Shown here one piece after another: positions 1 through 14,700 of a stretch of 64,000 nt of DNA. The stretch lies in the NCBI GenBank assembly GCA_038380795.1, contig CM076267.1:15669501-15733500 (forward strand), given 5' to 3'. How positions within the stretch are numbered: the stretch's first letter is position 1; each line of letters opens with the position of its first letter. The notes under the pieces were generated by a model, which was given only the letters and a program-made list of their open reading frames with translations, had not been told where the DNA came from and did not search any database. The position numbers were made by a program, and so were the translations under genes. The DNA comes from Pyrocephalus nanus. Its lineage: Eukaryota; Chordata; Aves; Passeriformes; Tyrannidae.

Positions 1-81
1 TGCAAGGGGAAGACTATTTTTCTAGAGTTGTCTGTATGAACTACTTCAAATGCAGCAAAGGCTGTGAATGCCCCCTGTACC

Positions 82-129
82 TCAGTGTCATTTACTAGCA
101 TGCCTTCAGTGTCATTTACCAGCATGCCT
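82..129. repeat. Tandem duplication, 2 x 24 bp
   Basis: Two adjacent 24-bp copies beginning TCAGTGTCATTTAC, at 82-105 and 106-129, differ at one base (T versus C). This looks like a recent local duplication. Confidence 0.9.
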
Positions 130-488
130 TCCCCTCCACTCAATGAGTGAGAAGTGTCTAAGTTTGCAGCTGCTGGAAGGTGACTGGGTAAACATGCAAA
201 AAAACCTTTTAAAAAAACCCTAAGCAAATAACGTTTTGAAATATGATGATGTCATTTAACCAGCACAGTCACAGTCTCATTGTAGGCTCCACCAAAGGGC
301 AACCAAGAACCCAGGAAGGAAAGCAGAGCTTGGTCTCATCTGCAATTTCTGATATTACAAGAAAAATTAAATCCCCAGATGGGCAAGAGATTAAAGTCCT
401 GCATTGCTTTGTCCAGTATTTGCTGATGTCTCTAAGAGGGGGACAGGCAGGAAAGAAGCCCAAAGACATTACACAAGGATCACTTAGT

Positions 489-510
489 TAAAATAAATAA
501 ATAAATAAAT
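489..510 (+). repeat. (AAAT)n microsatellite
   Basis: About five AAAT units in a row. Confidence 0.9.
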
Positions 511-2431
511 CATTTTGAGTCCTGACAGTAGACTTTTTACAATAGAGTGGGGGTTTTTTCATAATCAGACTTAACACCAGCAATGGGAAACACAAGTCAT
601 GTTGGTCTTTACCAGAAAGGCCATTGAAGGCTTAGCTGGCTGGAGAGCTGGCACAGATCATAAAGGTGAACAGCAGGAACCCATGTGCCTCAGACTGAGA
701 CATGAATCAGGAGAGGTCTGTTCACCTGGGCTTGTCATCAGGCTACATTTCACAATTCTCTCTTCATGCATCCTCTCCCTGACCAGATGAGTGAGCAATT
801 GGGTGTGAAGTTACCATAATTCCCAGAAATGAGATGAGCTACCTGTGCTATCCAGGACCTAGCTGGATAAACTGGAGGCAAAGAAGCAAGAAACCAGGTT
901 TTCTGCCCTATTCTCACTTAGGCAGGTAACTATCCTTGATGTCCCTACCTAAGTGTAGATGATTGCTGACATACTGTACAGTTACATTCTCCTCCTGATG
1001 TGAAAATACAGCAAGGGAGTTGAACATTTTCTCAGAGATTCCTCATGGCTTATCACCATCAAAATGTCTGCTGTGTGTCCGGGCTCTCAGACATCCTCTG
1101 CAGTATGACCACATGGTGCTGCCCAGGGGATTTAGATGCATCATTCCAAAGCAAATGCTTGCTTGGCTTCATAACAGTATTTTTGCAAGATAAATCACAC
1201 TGCTCCTTGCCTTTCCCATCCAAGAGCAGTATTTATAACCAGAGCTTTTATTTTGCAAAGCAGAGCTGCACCCTGACCTCAGAGGGGAGGGAGAAGATGC
1301 CTTCTCTCTCCTAGAAGGGGGTCTGTTCTTGGTCTCAGTCTGGAATAGCATGGATGAGTTCAGCAGGGGCAGCATCCAGTGATGGGAGGAACAATCCCTT
1401 TGACACAGCCCATTTGAGGTTTGGGGTGAGGATCAGTGGTGGGAAGGAATTAAACACCATAAAAACGTAAAAGGAGTGCTAAAGACACACACTGCCATTT
1501 AAATAGGTCGGCATGATTAAAACCTCATGTGTTGTAAGATCTTATGGGCATCTCATTAAAAACCTATTACTTAAAAAACACAGCTTAGATGGGAATGTTG
1601 TTAAAGGGCAACTTAAAATAAAACTGACCATCTGGTCCTCATTAGGCAATTGTCTATAACCACCATGTTATTATAAAATCCACTGCGTGCTCCACATCTG
1701 CTTATCTCCTGCCTGCCCCTAAAAGGGCAACATTGGCTGAGACTCAAAGTCTGGAAGGAGTATGGTCTCAGGGAGATATAGGGGGTCTGGGTGATAGGGA
1801 TCAGCTCTTCCCACATTACCAGTCTGTTCATGCACCCCCTTATTATTTTATTTATCCTCATGCCTTCTATCCATCCTTGCATGGTATTTGTGTTGCAGTA
1901 CCCATCTTTTTTGTTTGTCTCCCAGTTTAAACCGCCTAGCTTTCTACTTCATGCCTGCTTTCAGCTTAGGCCAGTGCCCACAGCATACCTAAAGTACACT
2001 GAGTTGGTGACCTCCATTGGACCAGGGACTCCAGGTTCTTTCACCCCAACCCACAACAGTGTGTTCCCAAAACCAATGTCCTGTGCTGCAGTCCCAGACC
2101 ACCCACACTGCGGAAGTGTGGAGTGGGTCAGGGTCAGAAGAGGAACGTGAAAGACAAGAACCCATCTCCAATAAACACTAGCCTGGTAAGTCCAATGTTT
2201 CCTGAAGGTGTTGAACTCAGATGTGGTGTTTAGCTACCAATCACAGACTCTACCAGGGATTCCTTGTCCCAAGACAGCTCTGGTGGAATAACATACCAAA
2301 CCTACATGCAGAACCATCAAGATTTTTTATCAAAAATAGTACAGGAAATCACATTTCAACACAGGAAATCCTCCAAATATGGTAATACTTTCCATACAGA
2401 AAATAAAAATAATCAACACCACCTAAAAATA

Positions 2432-2469
2432 AAATAAATTAAAAAAAAAACACACACACACATATATAT
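2432..2469 (+). repeat. Poly-A / CA / TA simple repeat
   Basis: A-rich tract followed by a run of A, then CA dinucleotides, then a short TA run. Confidence 0.85.
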
Positions 2470-3835
2470 GACTAGGCTTTGTGCTTGTTAATGGCACAGT
2501 TTAGGACGAAGGGGCTTTGCAGTAACAGCTGAAGGAGGATTTATCCAAGGAAGGTATACATTGACAAGAGTTGTCCCCAAAGAAGCTTGTCCTTCAAACT
2601 ATGCCCAGAAGCAGGACCACATACTGATTATGAGGTACAAGAACCCTGAAGGAGGCAACTAATTAACCAGTCCAGAGTTAATACAAAGAACCCAGTCAGG
2701 AACAAACAGATAAGGGCTAAGGACAAGCTACAATCCACATCAGAGGACAAATACAGGATACAAGTTATTGGAGCACAAGTTCAAAATCTGTTCAGAAACC
2801 AGGATCAGAAGCAAGACTGCAGTCAAGCACATTCACAATAAAAGAAAGGGCTGAGCTAAAATTGTGCTCCTGGCAAAGGGGCAGAGGGTGTGCGTGGAGG
2901 TCCCAGGAGAGGTTAGATAGGGCAGTTAATGCCTATTAGTACCCTGAGGGACCCGCCAGAAGAGATTCTGTACCAAAGGAGGGCAGAGGCCAGGGAGCTG
3001 GGAATGGAAGAGCGATTTCAGTAAAACAGTAAAGCATTAAGTCTGCACTGGAGAAACTCACAAAATCATTTCCCTCATCTCAGCGTAGTCTCCAAGCACT
3101 GCAGCTAGACCTGCAAGAGACTACTGCTTGCTTGACTTATCACTGGTCTGCCTTGTCTGAACCCCTCCCAGCCCACAGGTAGCACACTCCTTTGTGTAGA
3201 AGTGTGAGACCGCACTTTTCTGGTGTAGTACATTACTCCATCCTCCATATATGGTACCAAACCAGTGGGAACTCCTCCTTTCATGGACCTTGGAATCAGG
3301 AAGCATAGGCCATTTTGAATGTCCAAACCATCTTTCCATGCCTAAGGATGGGGCTTTCTCCAAGAGGCAAGGTTTAGTCAGACTCTTAGAACTTTCAATA
3401 TCTCTAATAGTCAGTTCTGACCAGGAGGAATGTGGGGCTAGTCCAGAGACATGGCATGTGAGCTCATGACCACTTGGGCACACTGCCTGTCAAGCCCACC
3501 TACAGTGGTGGCAAATTTCCAAGAGAGAACCAACACCACTAGAGAAATGCTTTTGTCTTGCTTACGGAGAAGGAATGAGATGGAAGTGAAGGAAACAGAC
3601 ACCTGTCCAGTAGGAAATGACTGTAGGAACAACATCCTAATTCCATTCTTTTTTAGAGGGACTGGACACACAAAACAGGTTTTGCTGGAGTTTTCAACTT
3701 ACCGCCCCAGGGAAGAAAGTGATTTGCAGTTTGCTCCAAGTATTCACCCTGACACAGTGCTCTGTGTTTACCACCAATGTACACCTCCTGCCCCTGGGCT
3801 CTGGAGAGCAGGGTCAGATGCTTTTTCAGGAACAC

Positions 3836-3914
3836 GGGGTGGGGGGGGTCTGGGGGGGGGAAGGGGAATGTATGTGTATGTGTCTGGGTGTGTGGGGGGG
3901 TGTATGTGTGTGCT
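3836..3914 (+). repeat. G-rich tract grading into TG repeat
   Basis: The plus strand has several runs of four to nine G within about 65 bases, then imperfect TG/TATG repeats. Four or more G runs separated by short loops match the pattern for a G-quadruplex. Confidence 0.8.
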
Positions 3915-6900
3915 TTGCTTGTTTGTTTATTTGTCATCAGGATGTTGTGGAGGCTGCTTGGTTTGTTTGTTTGTTTCTTAAATCTCCCAGGGGAAGTTTC
4001 TGGCAGAAAGTACCTCCTGAGCAAACTTGGATCATGGTGTGCTTTGGCTGGGAACCGATGCTATCTGCGTATGAAGAAACAAGAGGTGAAGAGGAGATAT
4101 ATCAGGCCAGAGGGCTAAGGATTTGGGCTTTGCTATGTAATGTGCTCATCAGGCACGGACAAAAACAGTCAGAAAATCAGAAACAAGCTTTGCCCACAAC
4201 TCAACTTGAACCTCAGAAAAAGCCATCAGAAATATTTTCCTTTCAATTTTCTGCCACTATTGGGCCTCCTGTGTGTTTTATGTGACAGGGGCTACTTTGG
4301 TTCCTATTGAGATCAGTGGGAAGCAGCCTCCTTTAGTCTGGAACTCTGTCAACCCCCTGCTTTGAGAGAGACTGAGAGATGCTAATGCAGCCTAATATGT
4401 CTCGGAGATGTTGGAGGTGTTTTTTTCTTGGTTTTGCATCCAAGGCAATTAAAATTCCCTACAGGAACACCTGTCAGCCAGCCTTACCTTTGCCACTTGT
4501 TGAAACACTTCTGCAGGGACTTTTCCCTCAAAGATATCCACAGAGATCAGAAATACACCTGATGGGGAAATCTCCAGACAGAAGGAAGAGCCAGAGGCCT
4601 GGCTTACTGCTGTCACAACAGTCAAAGAAACATGCTCTGTGGCTTCTGAGCTATCACAAAGTAGGAGCTGTGGGGAGCTGCAGTTTTCATGCAGTGGCTC
4701 TGCAAGCCACTTCAGCTGACCATATCATCGGCTTCAAAGTAGTTGGACATGTGGAAAATAGAGCTACCTTTCCTGTTCACTGTTTCCCTTGGGATAAACA
4801 AATATTGCACAGATCACTACAAAGAAAACTTTCTAATGAGATGCCCGGTCCCATCTGCTCTGGGAGAAATCACACTTCTGCATTCAAAAAATGCTGATGG
4901 AAGTAACAGATGACATACTAATGATCCTTGGGGCTTTTAGACAGGTTTACTTAGGAAACCAGGCATATGAGATCACACTGTCTTTTAGTCTGCCAATACA
5001 TTTGTCTGGGTCCTTGCTAGTAGCTTTTTAACTCACAGGTCAGTTTTAAGAAAGTATAACAGAAGAGTATAAGTCTCCAGAATAGGAACTTTCTATGAGT
5101 TTCATGAAAACTATTGACCAAGAGGAGGAAAAAAAGAGAAAAATATTGGTCTAATAAAAACACCTACTGCTGCATGATCTCAACCCTTTACAAGGCTTCA
5201 GAGAATCCACAGAGATGCTCACCTTAAAGTTGCATTAGAAACATAGCTCCCTTGGTTTTCCCTGTTCACACAATGATTTAAGACATTTTTAGGCTTTAGG
5301 TTCTCCATAAATGCATGCCCTTGTCCCCTTTATCATGCAATGTGTCTGTTCAGGTCAGAACTGAGATGGATTCAGCCTACCCCAAAGATGTTGTACTGCA
5401 GCCTATATAAGGACATAGGCAGGCAAGGCTCATGGAGCTCCTGCTAGGGAAACATCAAGGGAAAAATCCATATAATTCTTAAACCCCAAAATAATTATGC
5501 AGATTTTGGCACACTCACCTCATATTTTGTTTGAACTCTGTTTGCTTTTCATCCCACAAGCTCCAATGTAAAGGAATCTGCATTATAAAAAAAATTTACT
5601 TACATACTCAATGTGATTTTCTTCAGAAAAAAAAAAGCAGTGTTTAAACAAAAAAGGATCTAAATAAGGTTGAAGAAGGCCCTTAAAATGGGTGCTACAA
5701 ACCATCATTTGAACAACCACCATGCCATCCTGCATCTTGCACACCAGCACTCTGCGTAGTGAGGAAGAAAGTAGAGAAAGTGAGTGGAAGATGCAAACCC
5801 CAGTGCCCAAAGGATCAGCATTGTGTCAATTACTGTAGTTGGTGCTAACACAGGAACACTAAAGTGCATCTCTCATGGTAGCCTGGGAGGTACCAGAGCG
5901 CTGATGCCAAACAAATTCTTTCCTCGTTTTTAAAATGGCCTCAATGCTCTCTCTCCCTTTCTTAGCACCCCTCTTTTCGCTAATCACATGACTAATTTGG
6001 AGGACAGGTTTCTGCAGTTTTCTCTCCAGAGGCTGATGCAAGAGGAGACCCACCAGGGTTAGCCTGTGGCCATATACAGCAGAGGACTTGATCTCCTCGT
6101 TCCACCTGCTGCTTCTCATCACACACCCGATACTCTTCGTGTATTAATGTCTGGAATGCCACCTCTGCTGCTTTATGCTCGGCTTCCTTGCCCAGCTATG
6201 TCAAGCACAAAAAGTCCTATCCTTTCCTTTCTCCTTCTGAGTTGGCATATATGTGTGGAAAGAGAGGGAAGGATGGTGAGATATTAATTTTCTTTTCCTT
6301 TCCTTTGTTTTGTATCATCTAAACATTTCAGTGGTGAAAGAAACTCTGTCAGTGTGTGCTGTGGGTGATGAAGTGTAGTGTCACATTAGCTGTGAACAGA
6401 CGGCAAGTTGTGGTCAACATCCCCAGCCAGCTGGGAATTGCACATCTCCTATCATATGTATTGGTTCCCCATCTTCTGTCACCTCCTCCTTTCCATTTAC
6501 CCATCGTCCAGCTGCTGTTTCTCATCTTTGAGATCTCTGGGACATGGAAATCCAATTAAGATGATTATAGCCATGTAGGAGCCTTCAGCTGTCTCCTAAC
6601 ATACATATTTGTAATAATATTTACATGCTTATTTCCATTCAAGGGCATTGTCAAACTTGACTTCTGTGTTGATATACATAAGCAGAAAGTCAGAGATCTA
6701 CCCAAGGCTCAGAAGCCCAAGGAAAATGGATTTAGGGAGCTGTAAAGTATAGATTCACACCACCAGCAATGACATACTCTGAGTTATTTTGGGCACATCC
6801 AGAGTGTCTGATGATGAATGGATCAGCCTGCACATATTTTAGAAAACCCTTTGAACCTATGTCAAAATATTCTAGCAATGTTATACACCAAAATCAGTTA

Positions 6901-8756
6901 AGCAAATTCCTAGAGCAACTCAAGCAAAATACTTGTTCAACTTGTTATGTAAACTATAAATGAGGTAGAAAAGGATATTGTATATTATTTCCCTTTACAC
7001 ACAAAGAATTAAAAAAGTGGGGGACACTTTATGATTGTCTCCATTTGAAAAATGGATTATACAAGAGCAGTATATTCTTGATGTCTTGTTGTAAACATTT
7101 TTTTGTCTGGATTTATTTTTTAAACTCTAGTTTCCTTTAATAACAGCGGCATCCCATTTTTTGCTGGAAATTCCCTATGTAAATTCCCAGTGTTGCTCTG
7201 AATTTTTTTTCTAGAAAACCTCCTATCTTTTTTTGCATGTTATGTCCTCACTGCACAGGTAATTCAGAACTTGTCTCAGTTTTCACTTACTATCTCTATT
7301 CCATTTCTACAGAAAAAAAAAAGAAAAAGATGCTGGACTTGGCTTTGGAAGTGCTTTGAACCTGGGCAGACTTTGCTGGCTGACATTCATCAGAGCTCTC
7401 CTGCTTTAAAGCAAAGGGTCTGACAAAATCACAAGGGTGCTGATAGTCCTCCTGTCCATGTTTTCCCACAGTTGCTCCTGAAGGACAGTCAAAATTCTTC
7501 TGAAATGAACTCAAGAGATAGGGGAAAAATAATATAGTAGAAGCTGGTGGGAATTCACCTGCCAACAAAGTTATGAAGAAGTAGGAGTAAAGAAGAGCTC
7601 TATATTGGTGGTATATTTCACCACCAAAAGCTGGAAGATTTTTACCCAGTGTAGTCAATCTTCTGGCATACCCAAATCTCTTTATGGCAAAAAAAATGTC
7701 GACTGAACCTATGAGGGCTAACGTGCAAGACAGCTTCATAGGATGTCTAAAGTCAGGAGATGGTAATAGCTGGCCAAGGGGGTACTCTGCTCCACAGTTG
7801 GGAAAAAGCTGAACAGAATGTGACGCTGGATTCAGGGCAGAGATATCTGGGTTAAAATACACAGAGGTATTTATATCTGGCTGTCTTCACTCCAAGATTT
7901 CACATCACCACTATAGCCCAGGGACAGGTGATGCTAAACTTCCACCACTCCAAATGCTGCCTCTTGCAATACATGCAAGAAACAAAGCAGGTGACCTTTT
8001 AACAGCCAGTGGAGCACCTCAGCCTGGATGCCTCTTAGCACTCAGGAGTCACGTGAGCAGAGAGCCTGTTTTAGAAAAGTGAAGTGATGAAAAGATGTGC
8101 AGGTTCATTGTAATCTGAAGGAAAAGTACCTGGAGGAAAAGCCAAGCACTCTTCTTCTACACTAATGAAGTGTAGAAGTCCCTCAGCCCAGACCCAACTT
8201 CTGCAACCTGTCTGTGATGCATCAGGATGTCTTTGAGCCCATAGCAGTTAGACCTTACTCTCACAAGCTCACTTCAGAGATTGCGTGGGCACAAGGAGGA
8301 CAGTCAGCATTTGGCCATATATGAAGCTAACCTGGAAATTCAGCTAGATAGGAGCAGCCAGAAGTTATCTGTGTCTGTGCTGCTTTTGCTGTGCCCATAG
8401 CTACTGCTCACTGTATCCCTCCAGCTTCCTCCCTCCATCCTGGAAGAGGTGGAGGAAAAAGGGCAGATGTTTGTTTCTCCCAGTCACGCTTTGGAAGATG
8501 TATTGTGCCCATGCACAGCATTCCCCTCCTCCTCTGCCATCCCTTCCCCAGGGTTGCTCCTGGTGGCCACAATAAGAGGTTAGCCAGACTATTTCAATTA
8601 GTGGCAAACCATGTGGCGTGACTCCAGGGCCTCCATATGTTCATAAGTATATGCAACCACACTTTCCTTGACGCATTCCTCATTCCAGGGAAAGGCTACA
8701 TCTCCACAGCTTGCTGGCACAAGTCACACAGGCAACTGCAGAAGAGATAGGATAAT

Positions 8757-8793
8757 AAATACACACTCACATATATACACACACATATACGTA
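8757..8793 (+). repeat. Imperfect CA/TA dinucleotide repeat
   Basis: Mixed ACAC and ATAT dinucleotide steps, with no gene nearby. Confidence 0.8.
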
Positions 8794-11700
8794 GGAAAAC
8801 TTGGCACCCTCCCACCCTCTCCCGTGTTGACTGCCACATGGTCCCCATCAATTTTTGTCAGAGCAAGCAAGCCAGCCAACCACTCACAGATGCTGACAAG
8901 GCAATTTCAGCAGCTGAAGAGACTTCTCTGCTCTCCTCCTCCAACCCCTAGGATTTTGGTTGTTTGTTTGTTTTTTTTTTACTTTAAAGGCATCTGGTCC
9001 TGGAAGACATTTCCCAGACATGGTATTACCATCTTCCCGGGTGCTCCTTAGCTAGGGTGACCCCCTCTGCATCTGAGAATCAGCAGATTCCACTTCATCC
9101 TGAATGCAGATGAGGTCATCATAATATTCTACCTCCACTATCTCAAGCATCCCCAGAGGAGACTGAAGATCTTCAAATCCAGTTGCTGCCATTTACCCCA
9201 TATTGGCTGTAGGAGTGCAGATTCCATCTACTCCTCCTCCCTGAACTAAGCTGCTACCTTTTGGGGAGTCTCAAGGATACAACTGAGTGTCCAAGAGGTC
9301 CTCCTGTAAGGGGCTTCTCTTTTCATTTTATGTTTTCAAGGCTTTCTGCAGATGACCAGGAATTTGTGTCTGGAGCCATAGTCAGGCCTGAATTAATGGT
9401 GATCTTCAAAAATTTATTTGGCACTTTTCAGTAAGTTTGCTAACACTTAATGACACAACACACACTGGCAATAGCCCCTAGGCTTAGGTGAAGGGCAGAA
9501 ACCACACCCAAGAGAAAGGGATACAGAAGTATTTGGGGGAGGAAACAGAAAGCAGTGGTGGCAGAATGAAACTTTCAATCTCAGTGAAATCCTGGTCCCA
9601 CTGAAGCCCTGGCAAAACCTCTCATGATTGCTCACCTCAAGCCTATCCTGGGTGAAGCTCAAGAACATGCAATGTAGGTTGGTGTTTTCACTTCCATGAG
9701 AAGAAGCATTTTTGTGTGCTGAGCCTGAATTTTCCCCCCTATCATCTGTGCAAATCCTTCATATCTGAGCCTTCTTGCCCAGTTCAGTCCTACCCCAGGT
9801 CAGGAGAAGGGTCTATATTTGAAGTGTCATTCAACACAAAGAGAAATCCCCTGTTCAGGCAGTGTCCTCCAACTAGCACTTTGCAACACAGCTGTAGGGG
9901 CTGAATTTAGCAGGCAGGAATGCTCGCTCAGATGCCCAGAAACATCTGTGCAGACATTGAGACCAACAGGCACATGGTGGGATGGGAAGAGGAGGGAGAG
10001 CAGGACTGGAGAGAATGGGAGAGGACTAAAGTGAACTGTTTCAAAAGAGCAAGTGAAGTTTGGCAAGTCTTCAGAACTGGGGTGCAGAAGCAGGTCTGGC
10101 AGAATTATCCAGCTAGCAAAGGAGTGCTTGTCTTCCTCCAGCCCAGCCTTGTGTCTATAATGGACAGGACAACTGAAACCTCTCCCTCATTACTGAATGT
10201 CAGGTCATGTCAGCCCTTGCCTTGCAGTCAAAGAAACCACACCACTCAAGCAGTCCAATTTCTCACAGCTGGAGGCAGCTGAATCAAGGAGATACTTCAG
10301 GAAATATGAAGTTCAGTGAGCAGCTCAAGCCTAGATGGGGTCATGGGTAGAGTCAAGGCAATTAGGAGGAAGTGCTCTGACCACAAGCACACACTGCCTG
10401 TCACTTTCACAGAGAGACACATCTTCTGACATGAACAGGGATGTTATTAGCTGTTCAGACCCTGAAAACTATCCAAAGCTGATGAACCTTTTCCAAACCA
10501 CTATCCTGGGCTCAAGATGCAGCATCATAGGATTTCCCTATACCTATATTATAGTGGTGCTCAACTCTATGCATTATGGTATTTTTATATCTCTCTCAGA
10601 AGACTTAGATGTTGATTCCAAGGGATGACAGGAGAAGGGGCAAGGATGACCATCAACTTGGAACTTTACACTACAAGCTTTGGGAACTGGGCTGGGCAGC
10701 CTGGTCTAACAGTACAAAATATCACCATTTCCAAGGACACATAGAGTGAAAGATAAACCACTGGGATAAGCTGAGGAATCAGGAACCCTTGCAACACTGC
10801 ATTTTATTCAGTGCTCTGTCTGAGATTAAGGTGGGATGCAGAAACTTGTCCATGGCAGGGAAAGGGGCTACAACTGGAAAAGAAGCTGGAGGGTGAAAAC
10901 CATGAAGACTGTCAATGCACAAAAATTAGGCAGTTTCCCTGAGACTGGACTGCTCACTGCAACTATAGAGCTGTCTCGTCAAGCCAAAGTCTGATGTATC
11001 AGCTGTGATTTGAGATGGATGAGGAGGAAAGAGGAATCTGACAGGAATCTGGCAAGTATCTGAGAAGTACCATTTCATCTTGAAGCTGGAAATGAGATCC
11101 ATGGTAGAAGAAACTGGTTGCTCCTACCACAGTTTAGGATTTTTAGTCCTCTTTCTGAGCATGGATCCTGCACTGGAAATGAAAAAGAGAGATCCCAGAC
11201 TGACTCTTTGGTGTTTGGTCTGTGAAACATTCCCAGAAGAAGACTCTTTGGTGCATGATGTGAAACCTGTCCCCTGTATCTCATTCTTGAGATGCTCTTC
11301 TTCCACATTCCTGCCTACACATCTGGAATTATTGGAAAAATAGCAGGAAAAACTAGAGGAAGTTTTAGAGAAAGCACAATGTGTCGGGAACTGTTCCATA
11401 TTTCCAGATGACCAGTGACTTCAAGTGATCACTGCTGCTTCAGTGTCTGGGGTGAATCCCTGTTGCTGTTCTTTTTTGATTAACAGCAGAGACACATGGT
11501 CCAAGAAAAAACAGGTGTGGAAATTCTACTTCTATTGGTCCAAAACTTTCTCCCATCAGACCTGAAATACCCGCATCCTTCTGGATCACAGCTGACAGTA
11601 ACAAATATCATCTGTAGGGAGGGAGGCAAAATAGAAGGAATAATTTGATGTGTCAGCTTTGCCAAACTCATCCAAGGCTAATTGTCCCTATCTCTAGAGG

Positions 11701-14700
11701 ATAGGGACTCTAGCTTAGGTCACAGCTAAACCTCATCATCAATCTAAAATCTTGTTTACTGACCACACCTGGGTGGCTGGAGACAGCCAGAGAACTGGGG
11801 CATGCAGACAGTTGGAAAGACATCCAAGCAGAGCTCAAGGAAAGATCTTGAGTTTCACTGTTGGTTGAATGAAATGAGCTGATTTTGCCAGTTGTGAGGC
11901 AGCAGTCACAGCCCTGATGAATGACAGAATAAACCAAGTTCCTTCTGCAGCCAAATTCCATTGACACCTCCACAGAGTTGGCTTTCACCATCCATCACGA
12001 CATCTGCTGATGTCCATGGGAAGGGGAGACAGTGTAGCTCTCTGTCCCACCCTGGTTATTTTTACAGCTGGGAAAGGAGGTGCTGAACCTGGACAAGAGG
12101 GTTGCAGACTTTTCTAACGCAGCTCACAAAAGTGTGAAACCAGAGCCAGAGCTTAGAAGGCCCCAGATCCCCAGACCAGCAGCTCCAAATGTGTCACTGG
12201 CACTGAATCCAGAAGGGCCAGGTTCCCCAGAAAGGAATTTCCCTGGTTCTGCCCAAGCAGAATTTTTCTGCAGACAAATAAAATCTCCCAGCCAAGTACC
12301 TGTCTCTGTGCTGGTGCAGAAACCTGAAATAGATGCTTAGAACTCATAAGCATCTCCAACTCTCCTGGAGGACACAGCCTCGAGGGGTAAATGCAGGAGA
12401 TTGGGACAGAGAGGCCATCTATGGCATGCAAACCTTTTGCCTGCACAGATACAAGACTTCCGGAAAATACCCAACCAACCAGAGACAATGGAGCTGTGCT
12501 GATTTACAGCAGATGAAGATGAGTCCCTTGAAAATCAATTCCAGGTGAGCTGTGTGGACTGCCCAGAAGCTGCTTGCTAGTTTCTCTCACTCTCCCCATT
12601 CCTTGTTGCCAAAACACGTTGAAGATTCACAGGCAGCACAGAATGGTTCCCTCAGGAGGACTCGTTCCACACATGCCTTCCCAATAAGCAGAGTGGCAAT
12701 GTTTAGAAACCAAATTGGTCATTGCTGGCAATAGTAAAAGCAGACAAAAATAGCAGAAAAAAATTTCACAATTTCCTGCATATTTTTCCTGATTGTTCCA
12801 CAAAAAAAAAATGTTGGGTTATCCAAAAAAGAATGGCTTAAACAAGCAAAACATCAGTAATCACCTGCTTTGCTAAGTGTTTGCAAATAACATAAGCTGT
12901 TTTTCTTAGCTAAATGTCATTCCTTTCCACAACTATCACCCCCTTCTCCCAGTTACTCATTGTGACTAATGGGAGGGGAAAGATAATTTTGCCCTTTTTT
13001 CCTCAATGGATTTTAAATTCAAAAACTTTCATTTTAGTTGGAAAGCACTCTCTTTGCCTCCTCTTTGCCCCCCCAGGATGGGTGACACCATCACATTTGT
13101 GGCACAAAGTACTATGGTTTTGGTCACTTAAAAATTCATCAGTAGAAGATAGTATCTAGCTAAGTCCCCTCTGGCAAACTGGGACTGGTGGAACAAGACC
13201 TCTTAGTTTATAACACTCCTCCAGGATGGCCAAGGTTCCTCGGCACATCCTTCATCAAATTCTCAGTTCTGCTAATTGAGCTATCAAAGCCGTGTTGGAA
13301 GAGAGAATTGTTTATATTTATTTTTTTTCTGGGTTGTAAATCTTGCCAGTAGAGCCTTCAAAATAAGAAAAGAAAAACCCTCTGACTTGCTGCCCAGAAA
13401 CTCAATCCCAAAAGCCTCCTCCCAACCTCTGTTTACAAAATTATAAGCTTTCTTTGTCCTAACCATTTTCCTGTTACAATAATATTCTTCATTTTCTATC
13501 TGACTTTTTTTTGGTGCATGGAAAATATGATTTCATTGTGAAAGGATTTCTTATGAATCAATACAGCAAAGAGAACACAGAGATGTTTGCAGTAAATCAC
13601 TCTCAAAGTAGAGACACGTAGAAAATGAGTTACAAGAAAAAGTAGATAATCCCAAGCCATTTCCAGATGGAAGGAGGTTATATTTTCCATACACTCTATC
13701 TGGTTTTTGTGTCACAAAACATGCTGATATTTATTTAATGTATTTTTTTCTTGCACTGTGGAGTCACGATTATATGAAATGAGTTTCCAAAAATTACAAA
13801 AACTGGCCTGGTTTAGGTAACAAATGGAAGAACTGAGATACTGAGTTCAAACCAGCTAGGGTTCAGCCCCTTCAGAAGTTAAGAGCCAAGTCCAACAGCA
13901 GAAGGCTGACTTCCACCCACCAAGGTTCCCGCTGCTGCTGAGACAGTAATGACCAGGGTAGAGATCTGATTTTCCAGCACTTTGTAGTTTCTTTAACCCA
14001 CTCCTCTGTGGCTAGCAGGGATGACACTTGGAGGGAGGCTGGCTTCTCCCCTTCTATAAAGTGAACTCTGTCATCACCATCTCTTCGGAGAAGGCTTGGC
14101 AGGACCGAACGCCTGGCAGCATGAGGAAGTCACTGGATCATGGAGTTCTTGGAAACACTGGACAGGGAACAGCCTGTCTGAGCAACACGTCAAACTGGGT
14201 GTTAGGTACCAAGACATTCTCCTAAAGGAGAGACATCTGAGAGCCATTTAGAGAGCATCTGGATGGAATCACTCTGGCTGAGAGGGACTGGGGCACATCT
14301 GAGTGGGTCACTCTTGCAGTGACCTAAAACTTAGACAGGTAAATGAGGGAACTACTTCCTCCTTCCAAAAACTCCCTGAGACCTGAAAATCTGGTGAAAA
14401 ATCATCCCATGGGCTCTTCATGGAACCATGGTTCATCAACACTGAGGGTGTGTAACATCCTGCAAAACAACCGAGAAACCTGTGACTGTAATAGATTCAA
14501 CCCCAGACATGAAAGCAAAACAGCAACTTGTGAAGAAATAAAAGTAAAACCAGATTTCTTTAAGCTGAGCCTAGCTGTGGGCAGACAGTACAGGAAAGCT
14601 GCTGTGAAGACATTTGGGGGTTAAATGCTCTAGAAAGGGGAAAGAGTTCTTGAATTTTAAAAACTGGTGAGAAAGATTGTTGTGCTGTCCACATAAACAA

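Noticed and set aside
7296..7862. 188-codon minus-strand open frame in the flank
   Set aside because: No recognised domain, ends in a poly-Phe run from a T tract, and has no splice or promoter context.
10520..10545. Short CATCATAGGATTTCCC string resembling a CR1 end
   Set aside because: Only a few bases match, and neither flank continues as CR1.
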